Positions 1 to 7,743 of a DNA stretch of 14,127 bases are shown here, in pieces. The position numbers and the translations under genes were made by a program. Source of the stretch: Thiorhodovibrio sp. Lineage in GTDB: Bacteria; Pseudomonadota; Gammaproteobacteria; Chromatiales; Chromatiaceae. How positions within the stretch are numbered: position 1 is the stretch's first letter; each line of letters starts with the position of its first letter. The stretch covers positions 1 through 14,127 of the forward strand of contig SKYD01000132.1 of the NCBI GenBank assembly GCA_007128075.1, in the 5' to 3' direction. The notes beneath the pieces are model-generated. The model did no database searches. It had not been told where the DNA came from and saw only the letters and a list, made by a program, of their open reading frames with translations.

Positions 1-24
1 AAAAGTGCAGGCATAATAAGCGTT

Positions 25-1104
25 ATGGAGATGCAGAGCAAAACACTTTCAGTCCGGGTTCGCGACAAGCACGCGCCGTTGCTGCGGCAGATGGCGTTTG
101 AAGTGAACCAGGTTTGGAATGCAGCGAACGCTGAAGCGGCGGACTTGTCCTGGGTGCCAGTTCCTGGCGTGGGTTGGATGAATTTTGGTACGTCTGCGTT
201 TGATCTCCAGAAGACGGTAATCCCCGGCGTGAAAGAGCGCACACCATCGCTGCACTCCCACACCAGGCAAGAAGTCATCGCCGAGCACGGCAAGAAGCGT
301 AAGCAGTTCAAAAAGAACAAGTTGCGCTGGCGATGCTCCAGTGGGCCGAAGCGTGCATTGGGCTGGGTGCCCTTCAAAGTCGGATCGGCTGTTTGGAAGA
401 ACGGGCAAGTCCGCTACAACGGACACTTCTTCAAGGTCTGGGACAGCTACGGGTTGAGCGAGTACCAGTTTCGCTCCGGGTCGTTCTCCGAAGACGCACG
501 TGGACGCTGGTACTTCAACGTCGTGGTCGAAGTTCCCGTTGAACCATCAAATGGCAGCACTTCCGCCGTTGGTATTGACCTGGGCCTAAAGGACTACGCC
601 ACCTGCTCAGACGGCACCAAGTTGCCTGCTACGCAGTTCTATCGTAACGCGCAAAAAGACCTCGCGAAGGCACAGCGGGCGCGAAACAAGAAGCAAGTTC
701 GGAATATTCACGCGAAGGTGAAGAATAGGCGCAATGACGCGCTGCATAAGTTCTCAGATAAAATCACGCGCAAGCATGCCGTGATCGTTGTCGGTGATGT
801 GAGCAGTTCCAAGCTTGCAAAGACCAAGATGGCGAAGTCCGTCTTGGACGCGGGTTGGCATCAGCTCAAGACGCAACTGAAGTATAAGGCCATTAGGCAG
901 TCAGCGGTGTTTATCGAAGTCAACGAAGCGTACAGCACTCGAACCTGTTCAAGCTGTGGGGCTATTCCCGACAGCTCCCCGAAAGGGGTGAGCGGGTTAG
1001 AAGTAAGGCACTGGGTTTGCTCAAGCTGTGGAGCAGAACATGATCGCGACACGAACGCCGCGATCAACATACTCAGTGCCGGATTGGGGTGCCAATCTCA
1101 GTAG
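25..1104 (+). CDS. tnpB: TnpB, RNA-guided nuclease of an IS200/IS605 element
   Basis: This is a 359-aa TnpB (OrfB), the transposon-encoded relative of Cas12 that cuts DNA guided by an RNA made from the element's right end. Visible features are an N-terminal helical/wedge region, RuvC-I GIDLG with Asp185, a basic helical stretch at about 205-250, a zinc ribbon (Cys308, Cys311, Cys332, Cys335) and RuvC-III DRDTNAAINI with Asp342. At the usual RuvC-II glutamate position (IVIED-like) it reads VVGDV, with Gly257. A glutamate appears instead at 301 in VNEAYSTRTC, 44 residues later, where canonical proteins usually have Pro. That matches the rearranged active site known from Fanzor proteins and some TnpBs, so it may well be active. 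Length is normal and the frame is intact. ATG at 25 is used; ATG at 31 is an alternative, and neither has a clear ribosome binding site. Confidence 0.9.
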   Translation: MEMQSKTLSVRVRDKHAPLLRQMAFEVNQVWNAANAEAADLSWVPVPGVGWMNFGTSAFDLQKTVIPGVKERTPSLHSHTRQEVIAEHGKKRKQFKKNKLRWRCSSGPKRALGWVPFKVGSAVWKNGQVRYNGHFFKVWDSYGLSEYQFRSGSFSEDARGRWYFNVVVEVPVEPSNGSTSAVGIDLGLKDYATCSDGTKLPATQFYRNAQKDLAKAQRARNKKQVRNIHAKVKNRRNDALHKFSDKITRKHAVIVVGDVSSSKLAKTKMAKSVLDAGWHQLKTQLKYKAIRQSAVFIEVNEAYSTRTCSSCGAIPDSSPKGVSGLEVRHWVCSSCGAEHDRDTNAAINILSAGLGCQSQ

Positions 1105-1160
1105 ACGAAGTCCAAAGGCGAGCCGGGGAATCCGCCGGCTTCAGCCGGAGGAGGCATCAA
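1020..1160 (+). ncRNA. Predicted omega RNA (reRNA) scaffold overlapping the tnpB 3' end and IS right end
   Basis: In studied IS605-family TnpB systems the guide RNA is transcribed across the 3' end of tnpB and the right end, with the guide starting just past the element. The expected elements are here: structured sequence after the stop codon and a stem-loop pairing about 1132-1139 with 1144-1151 (arms CCGCCGGC and GCCGGAGG, one mismatch) around a TTCA loop. The 5' limit is arbitrary. By analogy the guide would start at about 1161 (GTAGGTTATGATAACG). No transcript evidence is available, so this is inference by family. Confidence 0.4.
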
Positions 1161-1213
1161 AGGTAGGTTATGATAACGCGCAATGTTTGATCCCCAGCCA
1201 GCGAGTTTAACAA

Positions 1214-1531
1214 ATGGATGATATTCTTAAACGCCTGCTTGATGCTGAGTTGCGAGCCGAGCAGCTTGCTCAGAAGGCAGAACAGGATCAGGAGCGCACC
1301 ATTCAAGAGGCGATGCGTGAGGCGCGTAGCCAAGATGAGCGTTTGCGTTCTCGTATTCCTGATCTGCATCGCGGCTACATCCACAAAGCCGAGGAGCGCG
1401 CTGAACAAACCATTGCCGAGTTGCGCCGCCGCTATGATGAACGCCAGGTCGAGCTTGGTAAGCTGGCAGATCAGCACGCTAACCAAGCGTTGGATTCCGC
1501 TTTTGCGTTGTTGATCGACCCTGGTCTTTAG
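1214..1531 (+). CDS. V/A-type ATPase peripheral-stalk subunit, G/H-like
   Basis: A 105-aa, highly charged, almost wholly helical protein with heptad-like spacing, rich in Glu, Arg, Gln and Ala (ELRAEQLAQKAEQDQ; ERAEQTIAELRRRYDE). It has no signal peptide or membrane segment. This composition, the size and the position 25 bases before subunit C fit the G/H stalk subunit that forms a coiled coil with subunit E in V/A-type ATPases. Individual sequence motifs are not diagnostic in such coiled coils, so the call rests largely on context. The ATG at 1214 follows an in-frame TAA (1208-1210), which fixes the N-terminus. No good Shine-Dalgarno sequence precedes it, suggesting translational coupling to something originally upstream. 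The IS right end lies only about 50 bases away, so the native promoter or upstream gene may have been displaced. Confidence 0.7.
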   Translation: MDDILKRLLDAELRAEQLAQKAEQDQERTIQEAMREARSQDERLRSRIPDLHRGYIHKAEERAEQTIAELRRRYDERQVELGKLADQHANQALDSAFALLIDPGL

Positions 1532-1556
1532 CCTATCGTGTTCGGAGATTGTTTAA

Positions 1557-2603
1557 ATGAGCGCTGCCGCGCACGCCTACCTTAATACCCGCGTCTCGAT
1601 CATGGCGACGCGCTTGCTTGCCGCAGATCGCGTGTCTGGGTTAGCAACACAGGAGCTGAGTGAACTCAGTGACCGCTTTGGTCTCGGTGAGGTGCTTGAT
1701 GCCCAGTTGCCGACCCATGCCAAAAGTCGGGCGGTCGAGCAGGCATTGATCCAAAGTCTGCTTGCGGAGGTCAATGTTCTAATTCGTCCGATGAATGCGG
1801 TCGAAACTGCGCTGGTGCTCAGTTGGGCGCGCAAATTTGCATTATTTAATCTCAAAGCCTTAATTCGCGGCAAGCTGCATCATTTAGAGCCAAGCGCGAT
1901 TCGTGACCATCTCTACGACCTGCCGCCGCGCCTGCGGCTCTCCAACCAGGCACTGTTTCGTACTGAAAATGTGCTCGAATTGCTTCGCGAGCTAGAGCAA
2001 GGGCCGTTTAGCCTGATCGCTCGACAGGCACGAGAAGTCTACGAACAAAAACGCGAGCCATTCGCGCTGGAGGCGACCATCGATCAGCGTTATTACGCCG
2101 AATTGATGCGCCAGATCATGCAGTTTCAGGGAGCAAGTTTGCAGCCGCTGCGCCAGTTGTTTGGCGCGGTGCTGGATCGGGTGAATTTGCTCTGGCTGTT
2201 GCGCTTTCGCTTGACCTATCAGTTTTCACCAAGTGAAACTTTTTATCATCTCATCCCTTCGCCACGGCTGCTGCATCGCGAGCGACTGTTGGCATTGGTG
2301 AATCTTGACAGCCTGCCCCAGGTGCTGGAGGTCTTGCCGCCGCCGCTTGGTCAGCTCATGGCCGATGCCGACTCGATCATCGAGGTGCAGCGCCGCGCTG
2401 GGCGCCATCTCGTCACCGAGGCGCGGCAGATTCTCAGCCAAAGTGCTTCGGGTGTGGCGCGGGCGCTGGCATATCTGATACTGCGTGAGATGGATTTGGC
2501 GACGCTGTTGACGCTGATCCAGGGGCAACTGTTGGGGCTGCCAGTGGAACTGGTGAGCGCAGCACTCGATCAGGCCGCGCCCGAGGCGGTCACCATCCAT
2601 TAG
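1557..2603 (+). CDS. V/A-type ATPase subunit C (AC39/d family)
   Basis: A 348-aa soluble helical protein. It starts with the AYLNTRVSIMATRLL segment typical of the V-ATPase AC39/subunit C family, in which Y-N-R-V near the N-terminus is characteristic. This subunit caps the membrane ring and couples it to the central rotor stalk. The family's usual length is about 330-350 aa, so the gene looks complete. The three-fold internal helical repeat of the family is plausible from the recurring LRxLF/LLRELE-type helices but cannot be proven by eye. GGAG at 1544-1547 lies 9 bases before the ATG. It is flanked by a stalk gene and by subunit I (15-base gap), so it is part of one transcription unit. Confidence 0.85.
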   Translation: MSAAAHAYLNTRVSIMATRLLAADRVSGLATQELSELSDRFGLGEVLDAQLPTHAKSRAVEQALIQSLLAEVNVLIRPMNAVETALVLSWARKFALFNLKALIRGKLHHLEPSAIRDHLYDLPPRLRLSNQALFRTENVLELLRELEQGPFSLIARQAREVYEQKREPFALEATIDQRYYAELMRQIMQFQGASLQPLRQLFGAVLDRVNLLWLLRFRLTYQFSPSETFYHLIPSPRLLHRERLLALVNLDSLPQVLEVLPPPLGQLMADADSIIEVQRRAGRHLVTEARQILSQSASGVARALAYLILREMDLATLLTLIQGQLLGLPVELVSAALDQAAPEAVTIH

Positions 2604-2618
2604 CTGGAGCAAATTTTA

Positions 2619-4628
2619 ATGAAGCCCTTGTCAAAAATTGCAGCGGCACGAGATGCCCTGATGCCAGCATGGACAGGCTTGCAGCAGCGGATCAAGCGGC
2701 TGCTCGCGCTGTTTGGTGATCGCTACGATGCCCGTGGGCCACGGCTGCGCGCCTTGCCGATGAAGCATCTGCGGCTGATGCTCATGGCCGATGATCTGCC
2801 GCAGGCCTCGCTGACCTTGGCTGAAACTGAGCAATTTCATCCCGACCCCCGCCCGCCGCAACAACAGCAATTGGGCCAACAGCCCGGGCGCGATTATCAA
2901 GAAATTTATCAACAGGCACGGGCGCGGCTGGAAAAAATTGCCCGCGTGGTGCCGATTGATCCGCTGCCCGCGCTCGATCAGGTGCAGGTGATTGCCCCCG
3001 AGATGCTGGTCAGGGTCAACGATCAACTCGGCACCCGCTGGGAAGAGGTCTCGCGGTTTGAGGAAATCCAGCGCCGTTTGGATGAGGATGAGCGCACCAT
3101 CCACGAACAGGAATTGGCGCTGGAGAATTTTGCCAACCTTAATCTTGATCTCGGCGCTTTGCGCAACAAGACGCGGTTTTTGGATTTTTATATCGGGCTG
3201 GTGCCGCGTGAGAATGTCAACCGTTTGCAAGGCGCGGTCGCGCTTGCCGATCATCTGCTGTTTACCTATCTACAGCGTGACACCACAGCCCATGTCATCA
3301 TCGTGGGGCCTACGGGCGAGAAGGAACAACAGCTACAATCGGTGCTCAGTTCCGCTGGTTTTCAGGCGTTGGAGATTCCGCATAGCTTGGCGCAGCAAAG
3401 TCCAGCCGAGCTTAAACAAGATTTTATCCGCCGCCGACAACTGCTTGATCGTGAGCGCGCCGACTGTGTTGCGGCAATCGCTGCCTGGAATCAAACCCAC
3501 GCCGCCGCACTGTTGGAGGCACGGCGCACCCTGCTGTTAGCCGAGCCATTGGTCATGCTTAACCCCACCATTCGCGGCACTGGCTCGCTGGCGGTCTTTT
3601 CTGGCTGGGCACCAGCGCAAGCTGTGGCAGCACTCGAACAACAGTTGCATCACTCGCTGCACTTTCCCTTTGCGCTGGAGGTGCGCGATCCAACGCCAGA
3701 GGAGCGGTCACTGGTGCCAACGGTGGTTACCACCAATCCACTGTTGCGTCCCTTCGCCACCTTGGTACAACAATATGGCATCCCACACTATGGCGAGATT
3801 GATCCCACGCCATTGTTTGCGTTGACTTTTTTGCTGATGTTTGGGATGATGTTCGGCGATGTGGGCCATGGTGCGGTGATTGCGCTGGCTTCGTGGCTGG
3901 CGCGTCATCGGCTGCAAAGTTTTGCTTATTTTGGTATCGCCGCTGGTGGCTCGTCGCTGCTGTTTGGGCTGATTTTTGGCAGCATTTTCGGGGTCGAAGA
4001 TTGGCTGCCAGCGTTGTGGATGGCACCGCTGCATGATCCGATCCTGATGCTCAAGGTGGCGCTGTTGTGGGGGATTTTGTTTATTGTTGTCGCTTGCGGG
4101 CTGGGGATTTATAACCGCTGGATCAGCGGTCAGCGACAGGCCGCGCTGCTCGCTCCGCATGGCGCAGTCAATCTATTGTTTTATCTGGGTTTTATAGCGG
4201 GCGGTTTCGGACTGGCGCAACATGGGGCATTTGGCTTGTGGCCGGCACTCATCGTAATTGGCTCACTGCTCACCTTGGCGGGTTATCAGTGGCGACATCT
4301 CAGCGGTCCCACGGGCGAGAAGCTGTTGGTGGTTTTTATCGAAACCCTGGATACGGTGATCGTCTATCTTTCCAATACGCTGTCCTTTTTGCGAGTGTCG
4401 GCGTTTAGTATGAACCATGCCGCGCTGGCGCTGGCGATCTTCACCCTCGCTGAGATGCTTGGCAGTTTCGGCACCCTGCTCACGCTGATTTTTGGCAACC
4501 TCTTTATCTTGGTGCTCGAAGGCGGCATCGTGATGATTCAGGTGATGCGTTTGCAATACTATGAAGGCTTTTCGCGCTATTTCTCTGGCGATGGCCAGGC
4601 ATTTGCACCCTTGCGGCTGCGGGCCTGA
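2619..4628 (+). CDS. V/A-type ATPase membrane subunit I (a-subunit homologue)
   Basis: A 669-aa stator subunit that forms the ion half-channels against the c/K ring. Residues 1 to about 370 are hydrophilic with coiled-coil segments (for example 143-172), and residues from about 396 on carry seven or so membrane helices. Family hallmarks are visible: DPTPLFALTFLLMFGMMFGD at 395-414, then GHG; the SNTLSFLRVSAFSMNHAAL segment (585-603), whose Arg592 should be the essential ion-path arginine; and the C-terminal LEGGIVMIQVMRLQYYEGFS signature followed by F-P-L-R. Length is normal for bacterial and archaeal I subunits. GGAG at 2606-2609 is 9 bases before the ATG. The sequence does not tell whether protons or sodium ions are carried. 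It is the last gene of this run: a convergent gene begins its stop codon 2 bases later, so subunits K, E, A, B and D must lie elsewhere or upstream of the IS. Confidence 0.93.
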   Translation: MKPLSKIAAARDALMPAWTGLQQRIKRLLALFGDRYDARGPRLRALPMKHLRLMLMADDLPQASLTLAETEQFHPDPRPPQQQQLGQQPGRDYQEIYQQARARLEKIARVVPIDPLPALDQVQVIAPEMLVRVNDQLGTRWEEVSRFEEIQRRLDEDERTIHEQELALENFANLNLDLGALRNKTRFLDFYIGLVPRENVNRLQGAVALADHLLFTYLQRDTTAHVIIVGPTGEKEQQLQSVLSSAGFQALEIPHSLAQQSPAELKQDFIRRRQLLDRERADCVAAIAAWNQTHAAALLEARRTLLLAEPLVMLNPTIRGTGSLAVFSGWAPAQAVAALEQQLHHSLHFPFALEVRDPTPEERSLVPTVVTTNPLLRPFATLVQQYGIPHYGEIDPTPLFALTFLLMFGMMFGDVGHGAVIALASWLARHRLQSFAYFGIAAGGSSLLFGLIFGSIFGVEDWLPALWMAPLHDPILMLKVALLWGILFIVVACGLGIYNRWISGQRQAALLAPHGAVNLLFYLGFIAGGFGLAQHGAFGLWPALIVIGSLLTLAGYQWRHLSGPTGEKLLVVFIETLDTVIVYLSNTLSFLRVSAFSMNHAALALAIFTLAEMLGSFGTLLTLIFGNLFILVLEGGIVMIQVMRLQYYEGFSRYFSGDGQAFAPLRLRA

Positions 4629-4630
4629 GC

Positions 4631-5563
4631 TTAGGGCGAGGCTTTGGCATTTTCGGTGCGATGATCGAGAAATTCACGCCGAAAACGATCACAACGCCCT
4701 AGCACCTCGCGGGTGCTTTTGGGCATCGGCACTCGGGCGCGGACAATATTGGTAATCAACGAGGTGCCTGCGGTGAGAATGCGGTTGCCTTCTTGGGCTT
4801 CGTGAATCTCACGCAGCGTAGGCGCGGTGGAGAGCTTGGGCTGGATGTTTTGCAGCCGGTCGCGGGTGACCACAAAAGACGGCCACACGCTAAAAATCGC
4901 TGGATCGGTGCGCAAAATCTCCGCCTTGTCTTTGGCAGCCTTGGCAAAATCCATGATCAAAGGGCGGATATTGGGAATCTGGGTGCTGCCCTCAAAGGTG
5001 GTAACCAAGGCATTGGTGATGCGATCAACATCGCGCATGGTCTGGGCGATTTTGATATAGCGGCTTTGATAAAAATCGGCAACTGATTGGCTAAAAACCT
5101 TAAACGGCTCACCCCATAGCTCATCAATTCCCTCATCCCCCCCGCGATGGCGCACCATCTGACCTAAATCCAGTGCCTCAAGCAGATATTCGCCACATTC
5201 GCGCATCAGTGCATCCCCTGGCTCGATCTCCACGCCATCGGCCTGCAGCTCCACCAGTTTGGTAAAAATAGCGGTGGCGCGATTAAATAACGCCCCGGCG
5301 AGCATGGCGCCATTGACCCGCTTGCGCTCAGGATCAATCTCTTGTTCGTAAGCCGCCCGTGCCTCGGAGAGACGAACCCCTGGAATGTTGATCCCATGTT
5401 CAACATGATTGAACAGCCTTCGCGTCAGCAACTCAATCAGGGCTTTTTTCGCTTCCAGGGTTTCCTCTGGCGGCTGATAATATTTAATCCAGTAACCATC
5501 ATAAAAAATACAGGTGCGGTGCGCGATGTCCGCGATGGTGCCGTTGCTGATAACCTGACTCAT
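4631..5563 (-). CDS. Uncharacterised 310-aa soluble protein
   Basis: I do not recognise this protein. It is 310 aa with no signal peptide, no membrane helix and no cysteine-based metal site, and it looks mainly alpha-helical. The N-terminus has an aromatic-rich patch (IFYDGYWIKYYQPPEETLEAK, about residues 19-38), then helices with many acidic residues (GVEIEPGDALMRECGEYLLEAL; GGDEGIDELWGEP). The C-terminus is basic (REVLGRCDRFRREFLDHR). Codon use resembles the neighbours and the frame is open throughout, so it is a real gene. The ATG at 5561-5563 has no strong ribosome binding site. The stop is 2 bases from the end of the ATPase subunit I gene on the other strand, and the start is only 29 bases from the transglycosylase gene, so any terminator or promoter must lie within neighbouring coding sequence. 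Context gives no clear function. Confidence 0.8.
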   Translation of the reverse strand: MSQVISNGTIADIAHRTCIFYDGYWIKYYQPPEETLEAKKALIELLTRRLFNHVEHGINIPGVRLSEARAAYEQEIDPERKRVNGAMLAGALFNRATAIFTKLVELQADGVEIEPGDALMRECGEYLLEALDLGQMVRHRGGDEGIDELWGEPFKVFSQSVADFYQSRYIKIAQTMRDVDRITNALVTTFEGSTQIPNIRPLIMDFAKAAKDKAEILRTDPAIFSVWPSFVVTRDRLQNIQPKLSTAPTLREIHEAQEGNRILTAGTSLITNIVRARVPMPKSTREVLGRCDRFRREFLDHRTENAKASP

Positions 5564-5592
5564 AATTCGCTATACCGCACAGGGGGTTGTTC

Positions 5593-6282
5593 ATGCCGCG
5601 CATGTTGCTGATCTATCTGATGGGCATCTTGTTGCTATTTACCACAACTGTTGCCAACAGTGCACCGACCAGTCGCGCTGAATTGCGGGCGCTGATTGAT
5701 CGGCTTGCTCAATCTTACGCTGTTGACAGTGACTTGGTACATGCAATTGTACGCGCTGAATCAGCTTATGACCCAGCGGCAATTTCATCAGCAGGTGCGA
5801 TTGGCTTGATGCAGGTGATGCCGGCAACCGCTGCTGATTATGGCATCACTTCTAAAGACGCGTTATTTGATCCACAAACCAATGTGCGCGTTGGGATTCG
5901 TCACCTCAAACGGCTGCTGGCGCGCTATCCGCTCGGGCAAGCAGTCATGGCTTACAACGCTGGTGAAGGCGCGCTCGAACGCCATCAGGGTTCGGTGCCC
6001 TTTGCTGAAACCCAACGCTACACCTATCTGGTGTTGACCGATTATCTGCGGCGCAAAAACATTGCACCCTTTTCGCCACAGGCACGAAAAGTCACAGGCA
6101 TCACCCTCAGTCCCGCCATGGCACGCGGGATGTCTGCACCGCAACGAGTGGATCGATCAACACTGTCCTTGCAGTTGCCGCAGCCACTGTTGCGCGACAA
6201 TCCACTGGCAAGACAGGGCGGCAACTCATCAGCACAGGCTTTTGGTCCAGCAAGCCGCCCGTTGTTTGAATCGCGTCCTTGA
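5593..6282 (+). CDS. Exported SLT-type lytic murein transglycosylase
   Basis: A 229-aa periplasmic enzyme expected to cleave the MurNAc-GlcNAc bond of peptidoglycan, giving 1,6-anhydromuramic ends. Residues 1-24 form a signal peptide (MPRMLLIYLMGILLLFTTTV, then ANSA). The lysozyme-like SLT domain spans about 35-155: catalytic Glu56 in VRAESAYDP, GLMQVMP at 71-77, MAYNAGEGAL at about 119-128 and ETQRYTYLV at about 139, all standard goose-lysozyme/Slt family motifs. The C-terminal 70 residues are Pro/Ser/Gln-rich and probably unstructured. ATG at 5593 is chosen because AGGGGG (5581-5586) precedes it by 6 bases; a TTG at 5587 would abut that site. It begins an operon: the kinase gene starts 3 bases after the stop. 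The linkage suggests cell-wall status is tied to the two-component system, which is inference. Confidence 0.92.
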   Translation: MPRMLLIYLMGILLLFTTTVANSAPTSRAELRALIDRLAQSYAVDSDLVHAIVRAESAYDPAAISSAGAIGLMQVMPATAADYGITSKDALFDPQTNVRVGIRHLKRLLARYPLGQAVMAYNAGEGALERHQGSVPFAETQRYTYLVLTDYLRRKNIAPFSPQARKVTGITLSPAMARGMSAPQRVDRSTLSLQLPQPLLRDNPLARQGGNSSAQAFGPASRPLFESRP

Positions 6283-6285
6283 GCC

Positions 6286-7743
6286 ATGCACCCCATCCAA
6301 TCAATTAGAACCGCGGTTCTGATCTTTGTCCTGCTGCCGCTGCTGGGGCTGTTAGTGGCACTGGGACTGCTTGGGCTGCATGAACTTGAGCAGCAGATTC
6401 ACCGCCGCTCACGAGAGGATATTGAGCTGATTGCTCGTTCAATCCGGCTGCCGATTGCCGCCGCCATGGTGCGCGATGATGTTGCCGCTGTGCAGGAAGC
6501 CCTCGATTCGGTGTTCCAGATTGATCAGGTCTATGGGGCTTATGTGTATAACAGTGCCGGTGAGCAGGTCGCCACCAGCGGCCCCCATGATCCGCTGCTT
6601 GAGCGGCGGCGCGATGCCCGCGCCCTCACTGCCGAGGGCACCCAGGGCAGCGTTGATCAACATCGCGGTCGTGAGGTGTTTTCATTTTATCTGCCGCTGT
6701 CTGATCCTGCGGGCGGTCTGGTCGGGCTGCTGCAAGTGACCCGTGATCTTAGACAATTTCAGGCTTATCTTGCCAGGCTGCACTGGAAAGGCGGGATCAC
6801 GCTCTTGGCGTTGGCCGCATTGTTTGTCACCATCGTGCTGGTGGGGCATCATCGTGCCATTGGTCGCCATGTGCGCACACTGATCGCTGCAATGGCCTCG
6901 ATTGGCACCGGTCAGATGGGGCTTCGGGTGCCAGAACGCGGGCCGATTGAGCTGCGACAGCTTGGCGATGGCATCAATGCCATGGTCGAGCGTTGGGAAA
7001 ACTCAGAACAGCATCTGCGCACCCAGCGCGAGCGCGAGGCCTGTTTGGAGCGCGAGCTACGGCAATCGGAAAAACTCGCTGCGGTCGGGCGACTGGCAGC
7101 GGGGCTGGCGCATGAGCTAGGCACCCCGCTAGGCTGTGTTGCAGGGCGGGCGCAACGGGCCTTGCGCACCCTCGCCCCCGCCGATCCAGCGCGTGATGAG
7201 TTAAGTCAACTGCTCAAGGAGCTTGAGCGCATCGAGCGCATTGTCCGCGAATTGCTTGACTTTGCCCGTCGTGGTCCATTGCAGCGACGGCGGGTGGGGC
7301 TTGGAGCCTTGATTCAGGGCGTTGTTGCCCGCGCTATTGAGGCCAGCAGCCCCGCGCCCCCGATCATTGAGATGGACATCGCGCCGCAATTTGCCGCGAT
7401 GCAGCTTGTGGTTGATCCATTGCGACTAGAGCAGGCGCTGGGCAATCTGCTCGATAATGCCATGCACGCGGCTAACAGCCGCGTCACCATCACTGCAGCA
7501 CTGAGTGCCGATTGGCTTCAGCTCTGGGTCAGCGATGATGGCCCTGGGATTGCCAAGGCGGCTGAAGAGCGTTTGTTTGAGCCATTTTTTACCACCAAAC
7601 CCGTTGGACAGGGCACCGGATTGGGGCTGGCGGTAGCGCGGACTGCCATTGCCGAACACAACGGCACACTAACTGTGGAGTCCACTGTCCAAGCTGGAGC
7701 CAGCTTGCGGATTGAGCTGCCCGCGTCAACGATTCAACAATGA
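6286..7743 (+). CDS. Membrane sensor histidine kinase (NtrB-like), partner of the next gene
   Basis: A 485-aa kinase. TM1 is at about 9-31, followed by a periplasmic sensor domain (about 33-168), TM2 (about 170-187), a HAMP linker (about 188-240), a dimerisation domain with H-box LAHELGTPL (phospho-acceptor His276), then the ATPase domain: N-box NLLDNAMHAA (387-396), G1 DDGPG (417-421), F-box FEPFFTTK (431-438) and G2 GQGTGLGL (441-448). All motifs are intact. The FTTK-GTGLGL pattern is typical of kinases paired with NtrC-type regulators, which is exactly the gene that follows. The stop overlaps the next start (ATGA at 7740-7743). No clear Shine-Dalgarno sequence precedes the ATG, consistent with coupling from the transglycosylase 3 bases upstream. 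The signal is unknown; the periplasmic domain could read envelope or wall state. Confidence 0.93.
   Translation: MHPIQSIRTAVLIFVLLPLLGLLVALGLLGLHELEQQIHRRSREDIELIARSIRLPIAAAMVRDDVAAVQEALDSVFQIDQVYGAYVYNSAGEQVATSGPHDPLLERRRDARALTAEGTQGSVDQHRGREVFSFYLPLSDPAGGLVGLLQVTRDLRQFQAYLARLHWKGGITLLALAALFVTIVLVGHHRAIGRHVRTLIAAMASIGTGQMGLRVPERGPIELRQLGDGINAMVERWENSEQHLRTQREREACLERELRQSEKLAAVGRLAAGLAHELGTPLGCVAGRAQRALRTLAPADPARDELSQLLKELERIERIVRELLDFARRGPLQRRRVGLGALIQGVVARAIEASSPAPPIIEMDIAPQFAAMQLVVDPLRLEQALGNLLDNAMHAANSRVTITAALSADWLQLWVSDDGPGIAKAAEERLFEPFFTTKPVGQGTGLGLAVARTAIAEHNGTLTVESTVQAGASLRIELPASTIQQ

Larger units (their letters stand above)
1..1160 (+). mobile_element. IS200/IS605-family insertion element, left end outside or at the window edge
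   Basis: The element is defined by a tnpB gene (25-1104) followed directly by a hairpin-bearing right end of the kind seen in IS1341-type members: a GGGGAATCC run at about 1125-1133, a GC-rich stem-loop at about 1132-1151, then GGCATCAAA. No tnpA transposase gene lies in the window, so this is either a tnpB-only derivative or tnpA is further left. Family members move as single strands and make no target duplication, so the right boundary near 1160 is judged from the hairpin and could be off by several bases. The left end is not recognisable in the 24 bases available. It sits just upstream of three V-type ATPase genes on the same strand. Confidence 0.75.

Noticed and set aside
1028..1210. 60-residue protein spanning the IS right end
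   Set aside because: It runs through the tnpB 3' end in another frame and across the hairpin. Only its last codons beyond the IS are considered, as a possible gene remnant.
5587..5592. TTG start for the transglycosylase
   Set aside because: It directly follows the AGGGGG ribosome binding site with no spacing; ATG 5593 is correctly placed.
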